From positions 372,001-436,000 of the forward strand of contig JAUIMM010000579.1 of NCBI GenBank assembly GCA_031769625.1: a stretch of 64,000 nucleotides of DNA, read 5' to 3'. Below the pieces are notes generated by a model. The model searched no databases. It saw nothing but the letters and a program-made list of their open reading frames with translations, and had not been told where the DNA came from. Source of the DNA: Taudactylus pleione (lineage: Eukaryota > Chordata > Amphibia > Anura > Myobatrachidae). Both the position numbers and the translations under genes were made by a program. This document shows, in pieces, positions 1 through 12,999 of the stretch. The stretch's first letter is position 1. Every line of letters starts with the position of its first letter.

Positions 1-3000
1 CAGAACATGGGTAACTATAATCCCTGTCACAGCCTGGGGTCCCCCTGATATATGTGTGTGCTAGAGATTAGTGACAGGTGTGTACCTTTATGCTCCCCGC
101 ACCCCACACAGACAGAACATGGGTAACTATAATCCCTGTCACAGACTGGTGTCCCCCTGATATATGTGTATGCTAGAGATTAGTGACAGGTGTGTACCTG
201 TATGCTCCCCGCACCCCACACAGACAGAACATGGGTAACTATAATCCCTGTCACAGCCTGGGGTCCCCCTGATATATGTGTGTGCTAGAGATTAGTGACA
301 GGTGTGTACCTGTATGCTCCCCGCACCCACACAGACAGAACATGGATAACTATAATCCCTGTCACAGACTGGTGTCCCCCTGATATATGTGTGTGCTAGA
401 GATTAGTGACAGGTGTGTACCTGTATGCTCCCCACACCCCACACAGACAGAACATGGATAACTATAAACCCTGTCACAGCCTGGGGTCCCCCGGATATAT
501 GTGTGTGCTAGAGATTAGTGACAGGTGTGTACCTGTATGCTCCCCACACCTTACACAGACAGAACATGGGTAACTATAATCCCTGTCACAGCCTGGGGTC
601 CCCCTGATATATGTGTGTGCTAGAGATTAGTGACAGGTGTGTACCTGTATGCTCCCCACACCCCACACAGACAGAACATGGGTAACTATAATCCCTGTCA
701 CAGCCTGGGGTCCCCCTGATATAAGTGTGTGCTAGAGATTAGTGACAGGTGTGTACCTGTATGCTCCCCGCACCCCACACAGACAGAACATGGGTAACTA
801 TAATCCCTGTCACAGCCTGGGGTCCACCTGATATGTGTGTGCTAGAGATTAGTGACAGGTGTGTACCTGTATGCTACCCATACCCCACACAGACAGAACA
901 TGGGTAACTATAATCCCTGTCACAGCCTGGGGTCCCCCTGATATATGTGTGTGCTAGAGATTAGTGACAGGTGTGTACCTGTATGCTCCCCACACCCCAC
1001 ACAGACAGAACAAGGATAACTATAATCCCTGTCACAGCCTGGGGTCCCCCTGATATATGTGTGTGCTAGAGATTACTGACAGGTGTATGTATACCTGTAT
1101 GCTCCCCGCACCCCACACAGACAGAACATGGGTAACTATAATCCCTGTCACAGCCTGGGGTCCCCCTGATATGTGTGTTCTAGAGATTACTGACAGGTGT
1201 GTACCTGTATGCTCCCCGCTCCCCACACAGACAGAACATGGGTAACTGTAATCCCTGTCACAGCCTGGGGTCCCCCTGATATATGTGTGTGATAGAGATT
1301 AGTGACAGGTGTGTACCTGTATGCTCCCCGCACCCCACACAGACAGAACATGGGTAACTATAATCCCTGTCACAGCCTGGGGTCCCCCTGATATATGTGT
1401 GTGCTAGAGATTAGTGACATGTGTGTACCTGTATGCTCCCTGCTCCCCACACAGACAGAACATGGGTAACTATAATCCCTGTCACAGCCTGGGGTCCCCC
1501 TGATATATGTGTGTGCTAGAGATTAGTGACAGGAGTGTACCTGTATGCTCCCCATACCCCACACAGACAGAACATGGGTAACTATAATCCCTGTCACAGC
1601 CTGGGGTCCCCCTGATATATGTGTGTGATAGAGATTAGTGACAGGTGTGTACCTGTATGCTCCCCGCACCCCACACAGACAGAACATGGGTAACTATAAT
1701 CCCTGTCACAGCCTAGGGTCCCCCTGATATATGTGTGAGCTAGAGATTAGTGACAGGTGTGTACCTGTATGCTCCCCACACCCCACACAGACAGAACATG
1801 GGTAACTATAATCCCTGTCATAGTAGAGATTAGTGACAGGTGTGTACCTGTATACTCCCCGCACCCCACACAGACAGAACATGGGTAACTATAATCCCTA
1901 TCACAGCCTGGGGTCCCCCTGATATAAGTGTGTGCTAGAGATTAGTGACAGGTGTGTACCTGTATGCTCCCCGCACCCCATACAGACAGAACATGGGTAA
2001 CTATAATCCCTGTCACAGCCTGGGGTCCCTCTGATATATGTGTGTGCTAGAGATTAGTGACAGGTGTGTACCTGTATGCTCCCCGCACCCCACACAGACA
2101 GAACATGGGTAACTATAATCCCTGTCACAGCCTGGGGTCCCCCCTGATATATGTGTGTGCTAGAGATTAGTGACAGGTGTGTACCTGTATGCTCCCCACA
2201 CCCCACACAGACAGAACATGGGTAACTATAATCCCTGTCACAGCCTGGGGTCCCCCTGATATATGTGTGTGCTAGAGATTAGTGACAGGTGTGTGCCTGT
2301 GTGCTCCCCACACCCCACACAGACAGAACATGGGTAACTATAATCCCTGTCACAGCCTGGGGTCCCCCTAATATATGTGTGTGCTAGAGATTAGAGACAG
2401 GTGTCTACCTGTATGCTCCCCGCACCCCACACAGACAGAACATGTGTAACTATAATCCCTGTCACAGCCTGGGGTCCCCCTGATATATGTGTGTGCTAGA
2501 GATTAGTGACAGGTGTGTACCTGTATGATCCCCGCACCCCACACAGACAGAACATGGGTAACTATAATCCCTGTCACAGCCTGGGGTACCCCTGATATAA
2601 GTGTGTGCTAGAGATTAGTGACAGGAGTGTACCTGTATGATCCCCGCACCCCACACAGACAGAACATGGGTAACTATAATCCCTGTCACAGCCTGGGGTC
2701 CCCCTGATATATGTGTGTGCTAGAGATTAGTGACAGGTGTGTACCTGTATGCTCCCCACACCCCACACAGACAGAACATGGGTAACTGTAATCCCTGTCA
2801 CAGCCTGGGGTCCCCCTGATATATGTGTGTGCTAGAGATTAGTGACAGGTGTGTACCTGTATGCTCCCTGCTCCCCACACAGACAGAACATGGGTAACTA
2901 TAATCCCTGTCACAGCCTGGGGTCCCCCTGATATATGTGTGTGCTAGAGATTAGTGACAGGAGTGTACCTGTATGCTCCCCATACCCCACACAGACAGAA

Positions 3001-6000
3001 CATGGGTAACTATAATCCCTGTCAGAGCCTGGGGTCCCCCTGATATATGCGTGTGCTAGAGATTAGTGACAGGTGTGTACCTGTATGCTCCCCGCACCCC
3101 ACACAGACAGAACATGGGTAACTATAATCCCTGTCACAGCCTGGGGTCCCCCTGATCTATGTGTGTGCTAGAGATTAGTAACAGGTGTGTACCTGTATGC
3201 TCCCCGCACCCCACACAGACAGAACATGGGTAACTATAATCCTTGTCACAGCCTGGGGTCCCCCTGATATATGTGTGAGCTAGAGATTAGTGACAGGTGT
3301 GTACCTGTATGCTCCCCGCACCCCACACAGACAGAACATGGGTAACTATAATCCCTATCACAGCCTGGGGTCCCCCTGATATAAGTGTGTGCTAGAGATT
3401 AGTGACAGGTGTGTACCTGTATGCTCCCCGCACCCCACACAGACAGAACATGGGTAACTATAATCCCTGTCACAGCCTGGGGTCCCCCTGATATATGTGT
3501 GTGCTAGAGATTAGTGACAGGTGTGTACCTGTATGCTCCCCGAACCCCACACAGACAGAACATGTGTAACTATAATCCCTGTCACAGCCTGGGGTCCCCC
3601 TGATATATGTGTGTGCTAGAGATTAATGACAGGTGTGTACCTGTATGCTCCCCACACCCCACACAGACAGAACATGGGTAACTATAATCCCTGTCACAGC
3701 CTGGGGTCCCCCTGATATATGTGTGTGCTAGAGATTAGTGACAGGTGTGTACCTGTATGCTCCCCGAACCCCACACAGACAGAACATGTGTAACTATAAT
3801 CCCTGTCACAGCCTGGGGTCCCCCTGATATATGTGTGTGCTAGAGATTAGTGACAGGTGTGTACCTGTATGCTCCCCGCACCCCACACAGACAGAACATG
3901 GGTAACTATAATCCCTGTCACAGCATGATGTCCCCTGATATAAGTGTGTGATAGAGATTAGTGACAGGTGTGTACCTGTATGCTCCCCGCACCCCACACA
4001 GACAGAACATGGGTAACTATAATCCCTGTCACAGCATGATGTCCCCTGATATAAGTGTGTGATAGAGATTAGTGACAGGTGTGTACCTGTATGCTCCCCG
4101 CACCCCACACAGACAGAACATGGGTAACTATAATCCCTGTCACAGCATGGTGTCCCCTGATATATGTGTGTGCTAGAGATTAGTGACAGGTGTGTACCTG
4201 TATGCTCCCCGCACCCCACACAGACAGAACATGGGTAACTATAATCCCTGTCACAGCCTGGGGTCCCCCTGATATATGTGTGTGCTAGAGATTAGTGACA
4301 GGTGTGTACCTGTATGCTCCCCGCACCCCACACAGACAGAACATGGGTAACTATAATCCCTGTCACAGCCTGGGGTCCCCCTGATATATGTGTGTGCTAG
4401 AGATTAGTGACAGGTGTGTACCTTTATGCTCCCCGCACCCCACACAGACAGAACATGGGTAACTATAATCCCTGTCACAGACTGGTGTCCCCCTGATATA
4501 TGTGTATGCTAGAGATTAGTGACAGGTGTGTACCTGTATGCTCCCCGCACCCCACACAGACAGAACATGGGTAACTATAATCCCTGTCACAGCCTGGGGT
4601 CCCCCTGATATATGTGTGTGCTAGAGATTACTGACAGGTGTGTACCTGTATGCTCCCCGCACCCACACAGACAGAACATGGATAACTATAATCCCTGTCA
4701 CAGACTGGTGTCCCCCTGATATATGTGTATGCTAGAGATTAGTGACAGGTGTGTACCTGTATGCTCCCCACACCCCACACAGACAGAACATGGATAACTA
4801 TAAACCCTGTCACAGCCTGGGGTCCCCCGGATATATGTGTGTGCTAGAGATTAGTGACAGGTGTGTACCTGTATGCTCCCCACACCTTACACAGACAGAA
4901 CATGGGTAACTATAATCCCTGTCACAGCCTGGGGTCCCCCTGATATATGTGTGTGCTAGAGATTACTGACAGGTGTGTACCTGTATGCTCCCCACACCCC
5001 ACACAGACAGAACATGGGTAACTATAATCCCTGTCACAGCCTGGGGTCCCCCTGATATAAGTGTGTGCTAGAGATTAGTGACAGGTGTGTACCTGTATGC
5101 TCCCCGCACCCCACACAGACAGAACATGGGTAACTATAATCCCTGTCACAGCCTGGGGTCCACCTGATATGTGTGTGCTAGAGATTAGTGACAGGTGTGT
5201 ACCTGTATGCTCCCCATACCCCACACAGACAGAACATGGGTAACTATAATCCCTGTCACAGCCTGGGGTCCCCCTGATATATGTGTGTGCTAGAGATTAG
5301 TGACAGGTGTGTACCTGTATGCTCCCCACACCCCACACAGACAGAACAAGGATAACTATAATCCCTGTCACAGCCTGGGGTCCCCCTGATATATGTGTGT
5401 GCTAGAGATTACTGACAGGTGCGTACCTGTATGCTCCCCGCTCCCCACACAGACAGAACATGGGTAACTGTAATCCCTGTCACAGCCTGGGGTCCCCCTG
5501 ATATATGTGTGTGATAGAGATTAGTGACAGGTGTGTACCTGTATGCTCCCCGCACCCCACACAGACAGAACATGGGTAACTATAATCCCTGTCACAGCCT
5601 GGGGTCCCCCTGATATATGTGTGTGCTAGAGATTAGTGACATGTGTGTACCTGTATGCTCCCTGCTCCCCACACAGACAGAACATGGGTAACTATAATCC
5701 CTGTCACAGCCTGGGGTCCCCCTGATATATGTGTGTGCCAGAGATTAGTGACAGGAGTGTACCTGTATGCTCCCCACACCCCACACAGACAGAACATGGG
5801 TAACTATAATCCCTGTCATAGTAGAGATTAGTGAGAGGTGTGTACCTGTATACTCCCCGCACCCCACACAGACAGAACATGGGTAACTATAATCCCTATC
5901 ACAGCCTGGGGTCCCCCTGATATAAGTGTGTGCTAGAGATTAGTGACAGGTGTGTACCTGTATGCTCCCCGCACCCCACACAGACAGAACATGGGTAACT

Positions 6001-9000
6001 ATAATCCCTGTCACAGCCTGGGGTCCCCCTGATATATGTGTGTGCTAGAGATTAATGACAGGTGTGTACCTGTATGCTCCCCACACCTTACACAGACAGA
6101 ACATGGGTAACTATAATCCCTGTCACAGCCTGGGGTCCCCCTGATATATGTGTGTGCTAGAGATTAGTGACAGGTGTGTGCCTGTGTGCTCCCCACACCC
6201 CACACAGACAGAACATGGGTAACTATAATCCCTGTCACAGCCTGGGGTCCCCCTAATATATGTGTGTGCTAGAGATTAGAGACAGGTGTGTACCTGTATG
6301 CTCCCCGCACCCCACACAGACAGAACATGGGTAACTATAATCCCTGTCACAGCCTGGGGTACCCCTGATATAAGTGTGTGCTAGAGATTAGTGACAGGAG
6401 TGTACCTGTATGATCCCCGCACCCCACACAGACAGAACATGGGTAACTATAATCCCTGTCACAGCCTGGGGTCCCCCTGATATATGTGTGTGCTAGAGAT
6501 TAGTGACAGGTGTGTACCTGTATGCTCCCCACACCCCACACAGACAGAACATGGGTAACTATAATCCCTCTCACAGCCTTTGGTCCCCTTGATATATGTG
6601 TGCTAGAGATTAGTGACAGGTGTGTACCTGTATGCTCCCCGCACCGCACACAGACAGAACATGGGTAACTATAATCCCTGTCACAGCCTTTGGTCCCCCT
6701 GATATATGTGTGTGCTAGAGATTAGTGACAGGTGTGTACCTGTATGCTCCCCGCACCCCACACAGACAGAACATGGGTAACTTTAATCCCTGTCACAGCC
6801 TGGGGTCCCCCTGATATATGTGTGTGCTAGAGATTAGTGACAGGTCTGTACCTGTATGCTCCCCACACCCCACACAGACAGAACATGGGTAACTATAATC
6901 CCTGTCACAGCCTGGGGTCCCCCTGATATATGTGTGTGCTAGAGATTAGTGGCAGGTGTGTACTTGTATGCTCCCCGCACCCCACACAGACAGAACATGG
7001 GTAACTATAATCCCTGTCACAGCCTGGGGTCCCCCTGATATATGTGTGTGCTAGAGATTAGTGACAGGTGTGTACCTGTGTGCTCCCCGCACCCCACACA
7101 GATAGAACATGGGTAACTATAATCCCTGTCACAGCCTGGGGTCCCCCTGATATATGTGTGTGCTAGAGATTAGTGACAGGTGTGTACCTGTATGCTCCCC
7201 ACACCCCACACAGACAGAACATGGGTAACTATAATCCCTGTCACAGCCTGGGGTCCCCCTGATATATGTGTGTGCTAGAGATTAATGACAGGTGTGTACC
7301 TGTATGCTCCCCGCACCCCACACAGACAGAACATGGGTAACTATAATCCCTGTCACAGCCTGCGGTCCCCCTGACATATGTGTGTGCTAGAGATTAGTGA
7401 CAGGTGTGTACCTGTATGCTCCCCACACCCCACACAGACAGAACATGGGTAATTATAATCCCTGTCACAGCCTGGGGTTCCCCTGATATATGTGTGTGCT
7501 AGAGATTAGTGACAGGTGTGTACCTGTATGCTCCCCACACCCCACACAGACAGAACATGGGTAACTATAATCCCTATCACAGCCTGGGGTCCCCCTGATA
7601 TATGTGTGAGCTAGAGATTAGTGACAGGTGTGTACCTGTGTGCTCCCCACACCCCACACAGACAGAACATGGGTAACTATAATCCCTGTCGCAGCCTGGG
7701 GTCTCCCTGATATATGTGTGTGCTAGAGATTAGTGACAGGTGTGTACCTGTATGCTCCCCGCACCCCACACAGACAGAACATGGGTAACTATAATCCCTG
7801 TCACAGCCTGGGGTCCCCCTGATATATGTGTGTGCTAGAGATTAGTGACAGGTGTGTACCTGTATGCTCCCCACACCCCACACAGACAGAACATGGGTAA
7901 CTATAATCCCTATCACAGCCTGGGGTCCCCCTGATATAAGTGTGTGATAGAGATTAGTGACAGGCGTGTACCTGTATGCTCCCCGCACCCCACACAGACA
8001 GAACATGGGTAACTATAATCCCTGTCACAGCCTGGGGTCACCCTGATATATGTGTGAGCTAGAGATTAGTGACAGGTGTGTACCTGTATGCTCCCTGCAC
8101 CCCACACAGACAGAACATGGGTAACTATAATCCCTGTCACAGCATGGTGTCCCCTGATATATGTGTGAGCTAGAGATTAGTGACAGGTGTGTACCTGTAT
8201 ACTCCCCGCACCCCACACAGACAGAACATGGGTAACTATAATCCCTATCACAGCCTGGGGTCCCCCTGATATAAGTGTGTGATAGAGATTAGTGACAGGC
8301 GTGTACCTGTATGCTCCCCGCACCCCACACAGACAGAACATGGGTAACTATAATCCCTGTCACAGCCTGGGGTCCCCCTGATATAAGTGTGTGCTAGAGA
8401 TTAGTGACAGGTGTGTACCTGTATGCTCCCCGCACCCCACACAGACAGAACATGGGTAACTAAAATCCCTGTCACAGCCTAGGGTCCCTCTGATATATGT
8501 GTGTGCTAGAGATTAGTAACAGGTGTGTACCTGTATGCTCCCCGCACCCCACACAGACAGAACATGGGTAACTATAATCCCTGTCACAGCCTGGGGTCCC
8601 CCTGATATATGTGTGTGCTAGAGATTACTGACAGGTGTGTACCTGTATGCTCCCCGCACCCCACACAGACAGAACATGGGTAACTATAATCCCTGTCACA
8701 GCCTGGGGTCCCCCTGATATATGTGTGTGCTAGAGATAAATGACAGGTGTGTACCTGTCTGCTCCCCGCACCCCACACAGACAGAACATGGGTAACTATA
8801 ATCCCTGTCACAGCCTGGGGTCCCCATGATATATGTGTGTGCTAGAGATTAGTGACAGGTGTGTACCTTTATGCTCCCCGCACCCCACACAGACAGAACA
8901 TGGGTAACTATAATCCCTGTCACAGCCTGGGGTCCCCATGATATATGTGTGTGCTAGAGATTAGTAACAGGTGTGTACCTGTATGCTCCCCGCACCCCAC

Positions 9001-10032
9001 ACAGACAGAACATGGGTAACTATAATCCCTGTCACAGCCTGGGGTCCCCCTGATATATGTGTGTGCTAGAGATTACTGACAGGTGTGTACCTTTATGCTC
9101 CCCGCACCCCACACAGACAGAACATGGGTAACTATAATCCCTGTCACAGCCTGGGGTCCCCCTGATATATGTGTGTGCTAGAGATTAGTGACAGGTGTGT
9201 ACCTTTATGCTCCCCGCACCCCACACAGACAGAACATGGGTAACTATAATCCCTGTCACAGCCTGGGGTCCCCCTGATATATGTGTGTGCTAGAGATTAC
9301 TGACAGGTGTGTACCTGTATGCTCCCCGCACCCCACACAGACAGAACATGGGTAACTATAATCCCTGTCACAGCCTGGGGTCCCCATGATATATGTGTGT
9401 GCTAGAGATTAGTGACAGGTGTGTACCTTTATGCTCCCCGCACCCCACACAGACAGAACATGGGTAACTATAATCCCTGTCACAGCCTGGGGTCCCCATG
9501 ATATATGTGTGTGCTAGAGATTAGTGACAGGTGTGTACCTGTATGCTCCCCACACCCCACACAGACAGAACATGGGTAACTATAATCCCTGTCACAGCCT
9601 GGGGTCCCCCTGATATATGTGTGTGCTAGAGATTACTGACAGGTGTGTACCTTTATGCTCCCCGCACCCCACACAGACAGAACATGGGTAACTATAATCC
9701 CTGTCACAGCCTGGGGTCCCCCTGATATATGTGTGTGATAGAGATTACTGACAGGTGTGTACCTGTATGCTCCCTGCACCCCACTCAGACAGAACATGGG
9801 TAACTATAATCCCTGTCACAGCCTGGGGTCCCCCTGATATATATGTGTGCTAGAGATTACTGACAGGTGTGTACCTGTATGCTCCCCGCACCCCACACAG
9901 ACAGAACATGGGTAACTATAATCCCTGTCACAGCCTGGGGTCCCCATGATATATGTGTGTGCTAGAGATTAGTGACAGGTGTGTACCTGTATGCTCCCCA
10001 CACCCCACACAGACAGAACATGGGTAACTGTA
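1..10032. repeat. 112-bp satellite array, about 89 units
   Basis: The unit runs from CAGAACATGGGTAACTATAA to the next CAGAACATGG 112 bases later (positions 1 and 113), and the pattern continues to 10032. The array starts before the window. Units differ by point changes (GATATATG or GATATAAG; CCCCGCACC or CCCCACACC) and by a few internal deletions, for example near 1821 and 5819, where about 40 bases between CCCTGTCA and TAGAGATTAG are missing. A larger pattern is superimposed: variants at 85-1826 recur in the same order from 4421. A final remnant (CTGTAATCTAGAGATTAGTG) lies at 12399-12418 beyond the LINE. The short reading frames in it are repeat artefacts. Confidence 0.97.
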
Positions 10033-12398
10033 TTGTATTTATTGTTGTCATCAGCAAAACCAGTTTGACAGACGAAATTACATTGCACTTTTTTAAAACA
10101 GTGAATAGCAATCCATGGTAAAGGTTATCACAAACAATTTCACAAAAATAATAAAATTAAAATTAACTAAAGAGATACAATCATAGCATTCAACATGCGC
10201 ACAGCAGATGGAAGAAAACTAACCCTCAAGCGACTCGTACGTGCCCGAAGTACTCTAAACCGCTTTAAAGATGGGAGCTTATCAAAAAATTCATGAAATG
10301 GATGGCTTGGATCCGATATGATACCTTTGGTTCTCTTTAGAACCCTAAGCCCATAAACATCATGAATAGTTGGCAACTGCACGCCAATGATTTTGCTGGC
10401 GGTCCTAACAACCCGTTCCAGTGCACTTCTTTCACTCGCTGTGCAGTTGCCATACCAGATAATGATACCAAACGTCAGAATGCTCTCAATTGAGCATCTG
10501 TAAAAGTTTAGCATAGTTACTTTGCTAACTCCCGAGGCCCTCAAACGTCTTAGGAAAAACAAACGCTGTTGCGCCTTTTTAATTAGGGACAGTGTATTTA
10601 AAGACCATGTCCAATCTGCCGCAACCTGGATACCCAGAAATTTAAAAGACTCAACTATATCAACATCCTGGTTGTTAATAGACACTGGCAATTTCTGCTC
10701 TAAACATCTCCTACGAAAATCAATTACCAGTTCTTTTGTCTTGTCACCATTTAGGAGCAAGTGATTATCACCACTCCAAGAAACCAAATTTTTGATCTCT
10801 TTCCTATAATGGGACTCATCATTCCTGCTAATTAACCCAACGACTGCAATATCATCAGCAAATTTGATGATTTTCACAGAATCAGAAGTCGACACGCAGT
10901 CGTGAGTAAATAGCGAGTATAATAGGGGGCTGAGAACACAACCCTGGGGAACACCAGTCTTAATCAACACTTCCCCTGACACAGCACCTCCAATTCTAAC
11001 TACTTGTGGTCTATCAATTAAAAAGTTTAAAACCCAGTTACAAATAGACCCACTTAACCCCAAGTCAAACAACTTAGATGTTAGTGAGATGGGAATAACC
11101 GTATTAAAAGCAGAACTAAAATCAACAAAGAGTATCCGAACATAAGAATCCCTCACTTCCAAATGAGCTAAAATAGAGTGAAGTGCTGTAAGTACCGCAT
11201 CATCAGTGCAACGATTTTTCCTATATGCAAACTGAAAAGGATCAAAATCTGCTGGGAAAAAAGATTGAATATGTCCTAATACCAGCCTTTCAATGCATTT
11301 CATTATCAATGAAGTTAGTGCAATTGGGCGATAATCATTAAGGCATTTTACTACCCCCTTTTTTGGAACTGGAACAATATTTGCCTTCTTAAAATAGCTC
11401 GGCACTACACAATTAAAAAGGGACAAATTAAGTAAGACCGTTAATATCCAACTTAACTGGTCTGCACACCCCTTGAGGACTTTACCGCTAATCCCATCCG
11501 GGCCGGCTGATTTACACAAATCAACCCGACGTAGACATTTAATCACATCATACTCCTCCAACATAAGAGGAGACTCCCCCACCCGGGGAATTTGGGGCGT
11601 AACAGAAAAACTATTCTCTTGATCAAACCTAGAGTAGAACAGGTTCAAATCTTCAGCTAATAGATTATTGTCATTGCTAATCACCTCCTTTTTTATTTTA
11701 CAACCAGTAATATCCTGGATCATCTGCCACAGGCTTCTCGGATTCCTGTTATCATGACTTCTAGCTTCAATCTTTGCGGAGTAACTAATTTTAGCCCTCC
11801 TAATACCTTTCTGCAATTCACACCTGGAAGATTTCAACATTTCTAAATCACCAGATTTAAACGCTCTATCACGAGCCTTGAGTAGAGATCGAACTTCCCC
11901 GTTCAACCAAGGCTTCACGTTGGGAAATATTTTAATACTCTTTGTTACTGTAACACTATCCGTACAGCAACCGATGTAACCTAATACCAATGATGCTAGA
12001 GAGTCAATATCTATATCGCCATTTACCCTACTCTCATCAATAAACAAATCCCAGTTTGTGAATTCCAACATATCCTGTAATCTAGTCAGTGCGTCCTCCG
12101 GCCATATAGTTACCAGACGTCTGACCGGTCGCACTCTCCTAACTAATGACCTGTAAACAGGTATGAGAAACAGGGACATATGATCGGATCTGCCAATATT
12201 GGGGCAAACAACAGTTTCATAAGCTGACTTGAGGTTTGTATACACCTGGTCCAAGGTACGCATGCCCCTAGTTGGAGCCGATACATTTTTATATAACTTA
12301 GGCAATACTTTCCTCAGGTCAGTATTGCCTAAGTTATATAAAAAAATGTATCGGCTCCAACTATGGGCATGCGTACCTTGGACCAGGTGTATACAAAC
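10033..12398 (-). mobile_element. 5'-truncated non-LTR retrotransposon (CR1/L2/Rex1 group)
   Basis: On the minus strand the element holds a long reverse-transcriptase ORF and ends 3' with an AATAAATACAATACA tail (10031-10047), the short-repeat type of 3' end seen in L2/CR1-group LINEs rather than a long poly(A). It sits inside the last unit of the 112-bp satellite. CTGTA occurs at both junctions (10028-10032 and 12399-12403) and is a candidate 5-bp target duplication. The 5' part is lost: only the last part of the APE endonuclease remains. The extreme 5' end is folded back on itself (see 12232-12400). An uninterrupted 712-codon ORF points to a young insertion. The clade within the Jockey-type LINEs is inferred from motif style only. 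Confidence 0.9.
10167..12305 (-). CDS. LINE ORF2 fragment: APE endonuclease C-terminus plus reverse transcriptase
   Basis: The product would be the C-terminal 712 residues of a retrotransposon polyprotein that nicks target DNA and reverse-transcribes its own RNA at the nick. Residues 1-45 carry the end of the APE-type endonuclease, including the conserved Ser-Asp-His (GRSDH, about 38-42). A linker of about 200 residues follows. The reverse transcriptase then shows KSAGPDGI, DYRPIALTS, the first catalytic Asp in FVDFSSAFN (about 393), GVPQGCVLSPLLY (about 451) and the FADD catalytic pair (about 481-484). No RNase H domain is seen, as expected for this group. The reading frame has no stop or frameshift. 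The ATG at 12305 is only the first Met after the truncation point, not a native start, so the endonuclease is incomplete and the copy could not mobilise itself. Confidence 0.88.
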   Translation of the reverse strand: MPKLYKNVSAPTRGMRTLDQVYTNLKSAYETVVCPNIGRSDHMSLFLIPVYRSLVRRVRPVRRLVTIWPEDALTRLQDMLEFTNWDLFIDESRVNGDIDIDSLASLVLGYIGCCTDSVTVTKSIKIFPNVKPWLNGEVRSLLKARDRAFKSGDLEMLKSSRCELQKGIRRAKISYSAKIEARSHDNRNPRSLWQMIQDITGCKIKKEVISNDNNLLAEDLNLFYSRFDQENSFSVTPQIPRVGESPLMLEEYDVIKCLRRVDLCKSAGPDGISGKVLKGCADQLSWILTVLLNLSLFNCVVPSYFKKANIVPVPKKGVVKCLNDYRPIALTSLIMKCIERLVLGHIQSFFPADFDPFQFAYRKNRCTDDAVLTALHSILAHLEVRDSYVRILFVDFSSAFNTVIPISLTSKLFDLGLSGSICNWVLNFLIDRPQVVRIGGAVSGEVLIKTGVPQGCVLSPLLYSLFTHDCVSTSDSVKIIKFADDIAVVGLISRNDESHYRKEIKNLVSWSGDNHLLLNGDKTKELVIDFRRRCLEQKLPVSINNQDVDIVESFKFLGIQVAADWTWSLNTLSLIKKAQQRLFFLRRLRASGVSKVTMLNFYRCSIESILTFGIIIWYGNCTASERSALERVVRTASKIIGVQLPTIHDVYGLRVLKRTKGIISDPSHPFHEFFDKLPSLKRFRVLRARTSRLRVSFLPSAVRMLNAMIVSL

Positions 12399-12400
12399 CT
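12232..12400. repeat. Inverted repeat (about 79-bp arms) at the LINE 5' end
   Basis: Positions 12232-12309 are repeated in reverse complement at 12321-12400, with an 11-base loop (TTCCTCAGGTC). The arms differ by one substitution (GCCCCTAG against CTATGGGC) and two extra A residues in the A-run. The left arm is the start of the LINE ORF, so the right arm is an inverted copy of LINE sequence at its 5' junction. Twin priming or snap-back during target-primed reverse transcription would explain it. Confidence 0.93.
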
Positions 12401-12418
12401 GTAATCTAGAGATTAGTG

Positions 12419-12999
12419 GGTTCAGATCTCAGAGATCCGAACCCACCCGAATTTAGGGGATCCGAGGCAGATCTGAGTTGGCTCGGGTTTTCCTGCTTGA
12501 CTCGGATCTGAAAACAAGGCAAAACGTCATCATCCCGCTGTCGGATTCTCACGGGTTTTGGATTCTATAAAGGTCCCGTGATCGCCGCCATTTTTCATTC
12601 CGGCTGTGGAGAGTGAAGAGGGAGGCGGCTGGGAGCTCTGCTGTGCTGCTGTGCATAGGACTGGCTACAGTGTTGCTTAATAGGCCCTACCTGTAGTCCA
12701 TATAGGGGCTGGTTGGCTGTTGTTGTGACTGAGGTTGTCCTGTCCATCCATAGGGGCTGGCTGGCTGTTGTCCTTATATAGTGGCAGGCTGGCTGTTGTC
12801 CATAGAGGCTGGCTGTTCTGCTGTGTTATCCAGGGGGTGCTCTGTCCATAAGGGGTGCTCTTCACCCCCAGTGTGAAAAAAAAAAAAATATTCTGTGCAT
12901 GTTAGCCACACTTATAGAAATGTAGGTGCGCAGAGGTGCTGTGCTGCTGTTTGTCAAGGGGCTGCTTCCTCTTCCGTAGGGTAAGGAATGTATGTCTCT
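12419..12999 (+). repeat. Dispersed repeat fragment with promoter-like sequence
   Basis: This starts with a palindromic tip (GGTTCAGATCTC / AGAGATCCGAACC). It contains a TATA-like box (GGATTCTATAAAGG, about 12560) followed by GCCGCCATTTTTC, and then short imperfect copies of GGGGCTGGCTGGCTGTTGT between about 12690 and 12850. An A-run lies at 12876-12888. I believe this resembles a dispersed anuran element with its own promoter (an LTR or non-autonomous retroelement), but neither terminal repeats nor a coding region can be shown. No gene is seen. Confidence 0.4.

Noticed and set aside
1..10032. CRISPR-like array
   Set aside because: Units abut directly, with no unique spacers of constant length, and the context is a vertebrate genome.
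12419..12700. Host gene promoter (TATA-like box and GC-rich sequence)
   Set aside because: No ORF or exon follows, and the sequence resembles a dispersed repeat with its own promoter.
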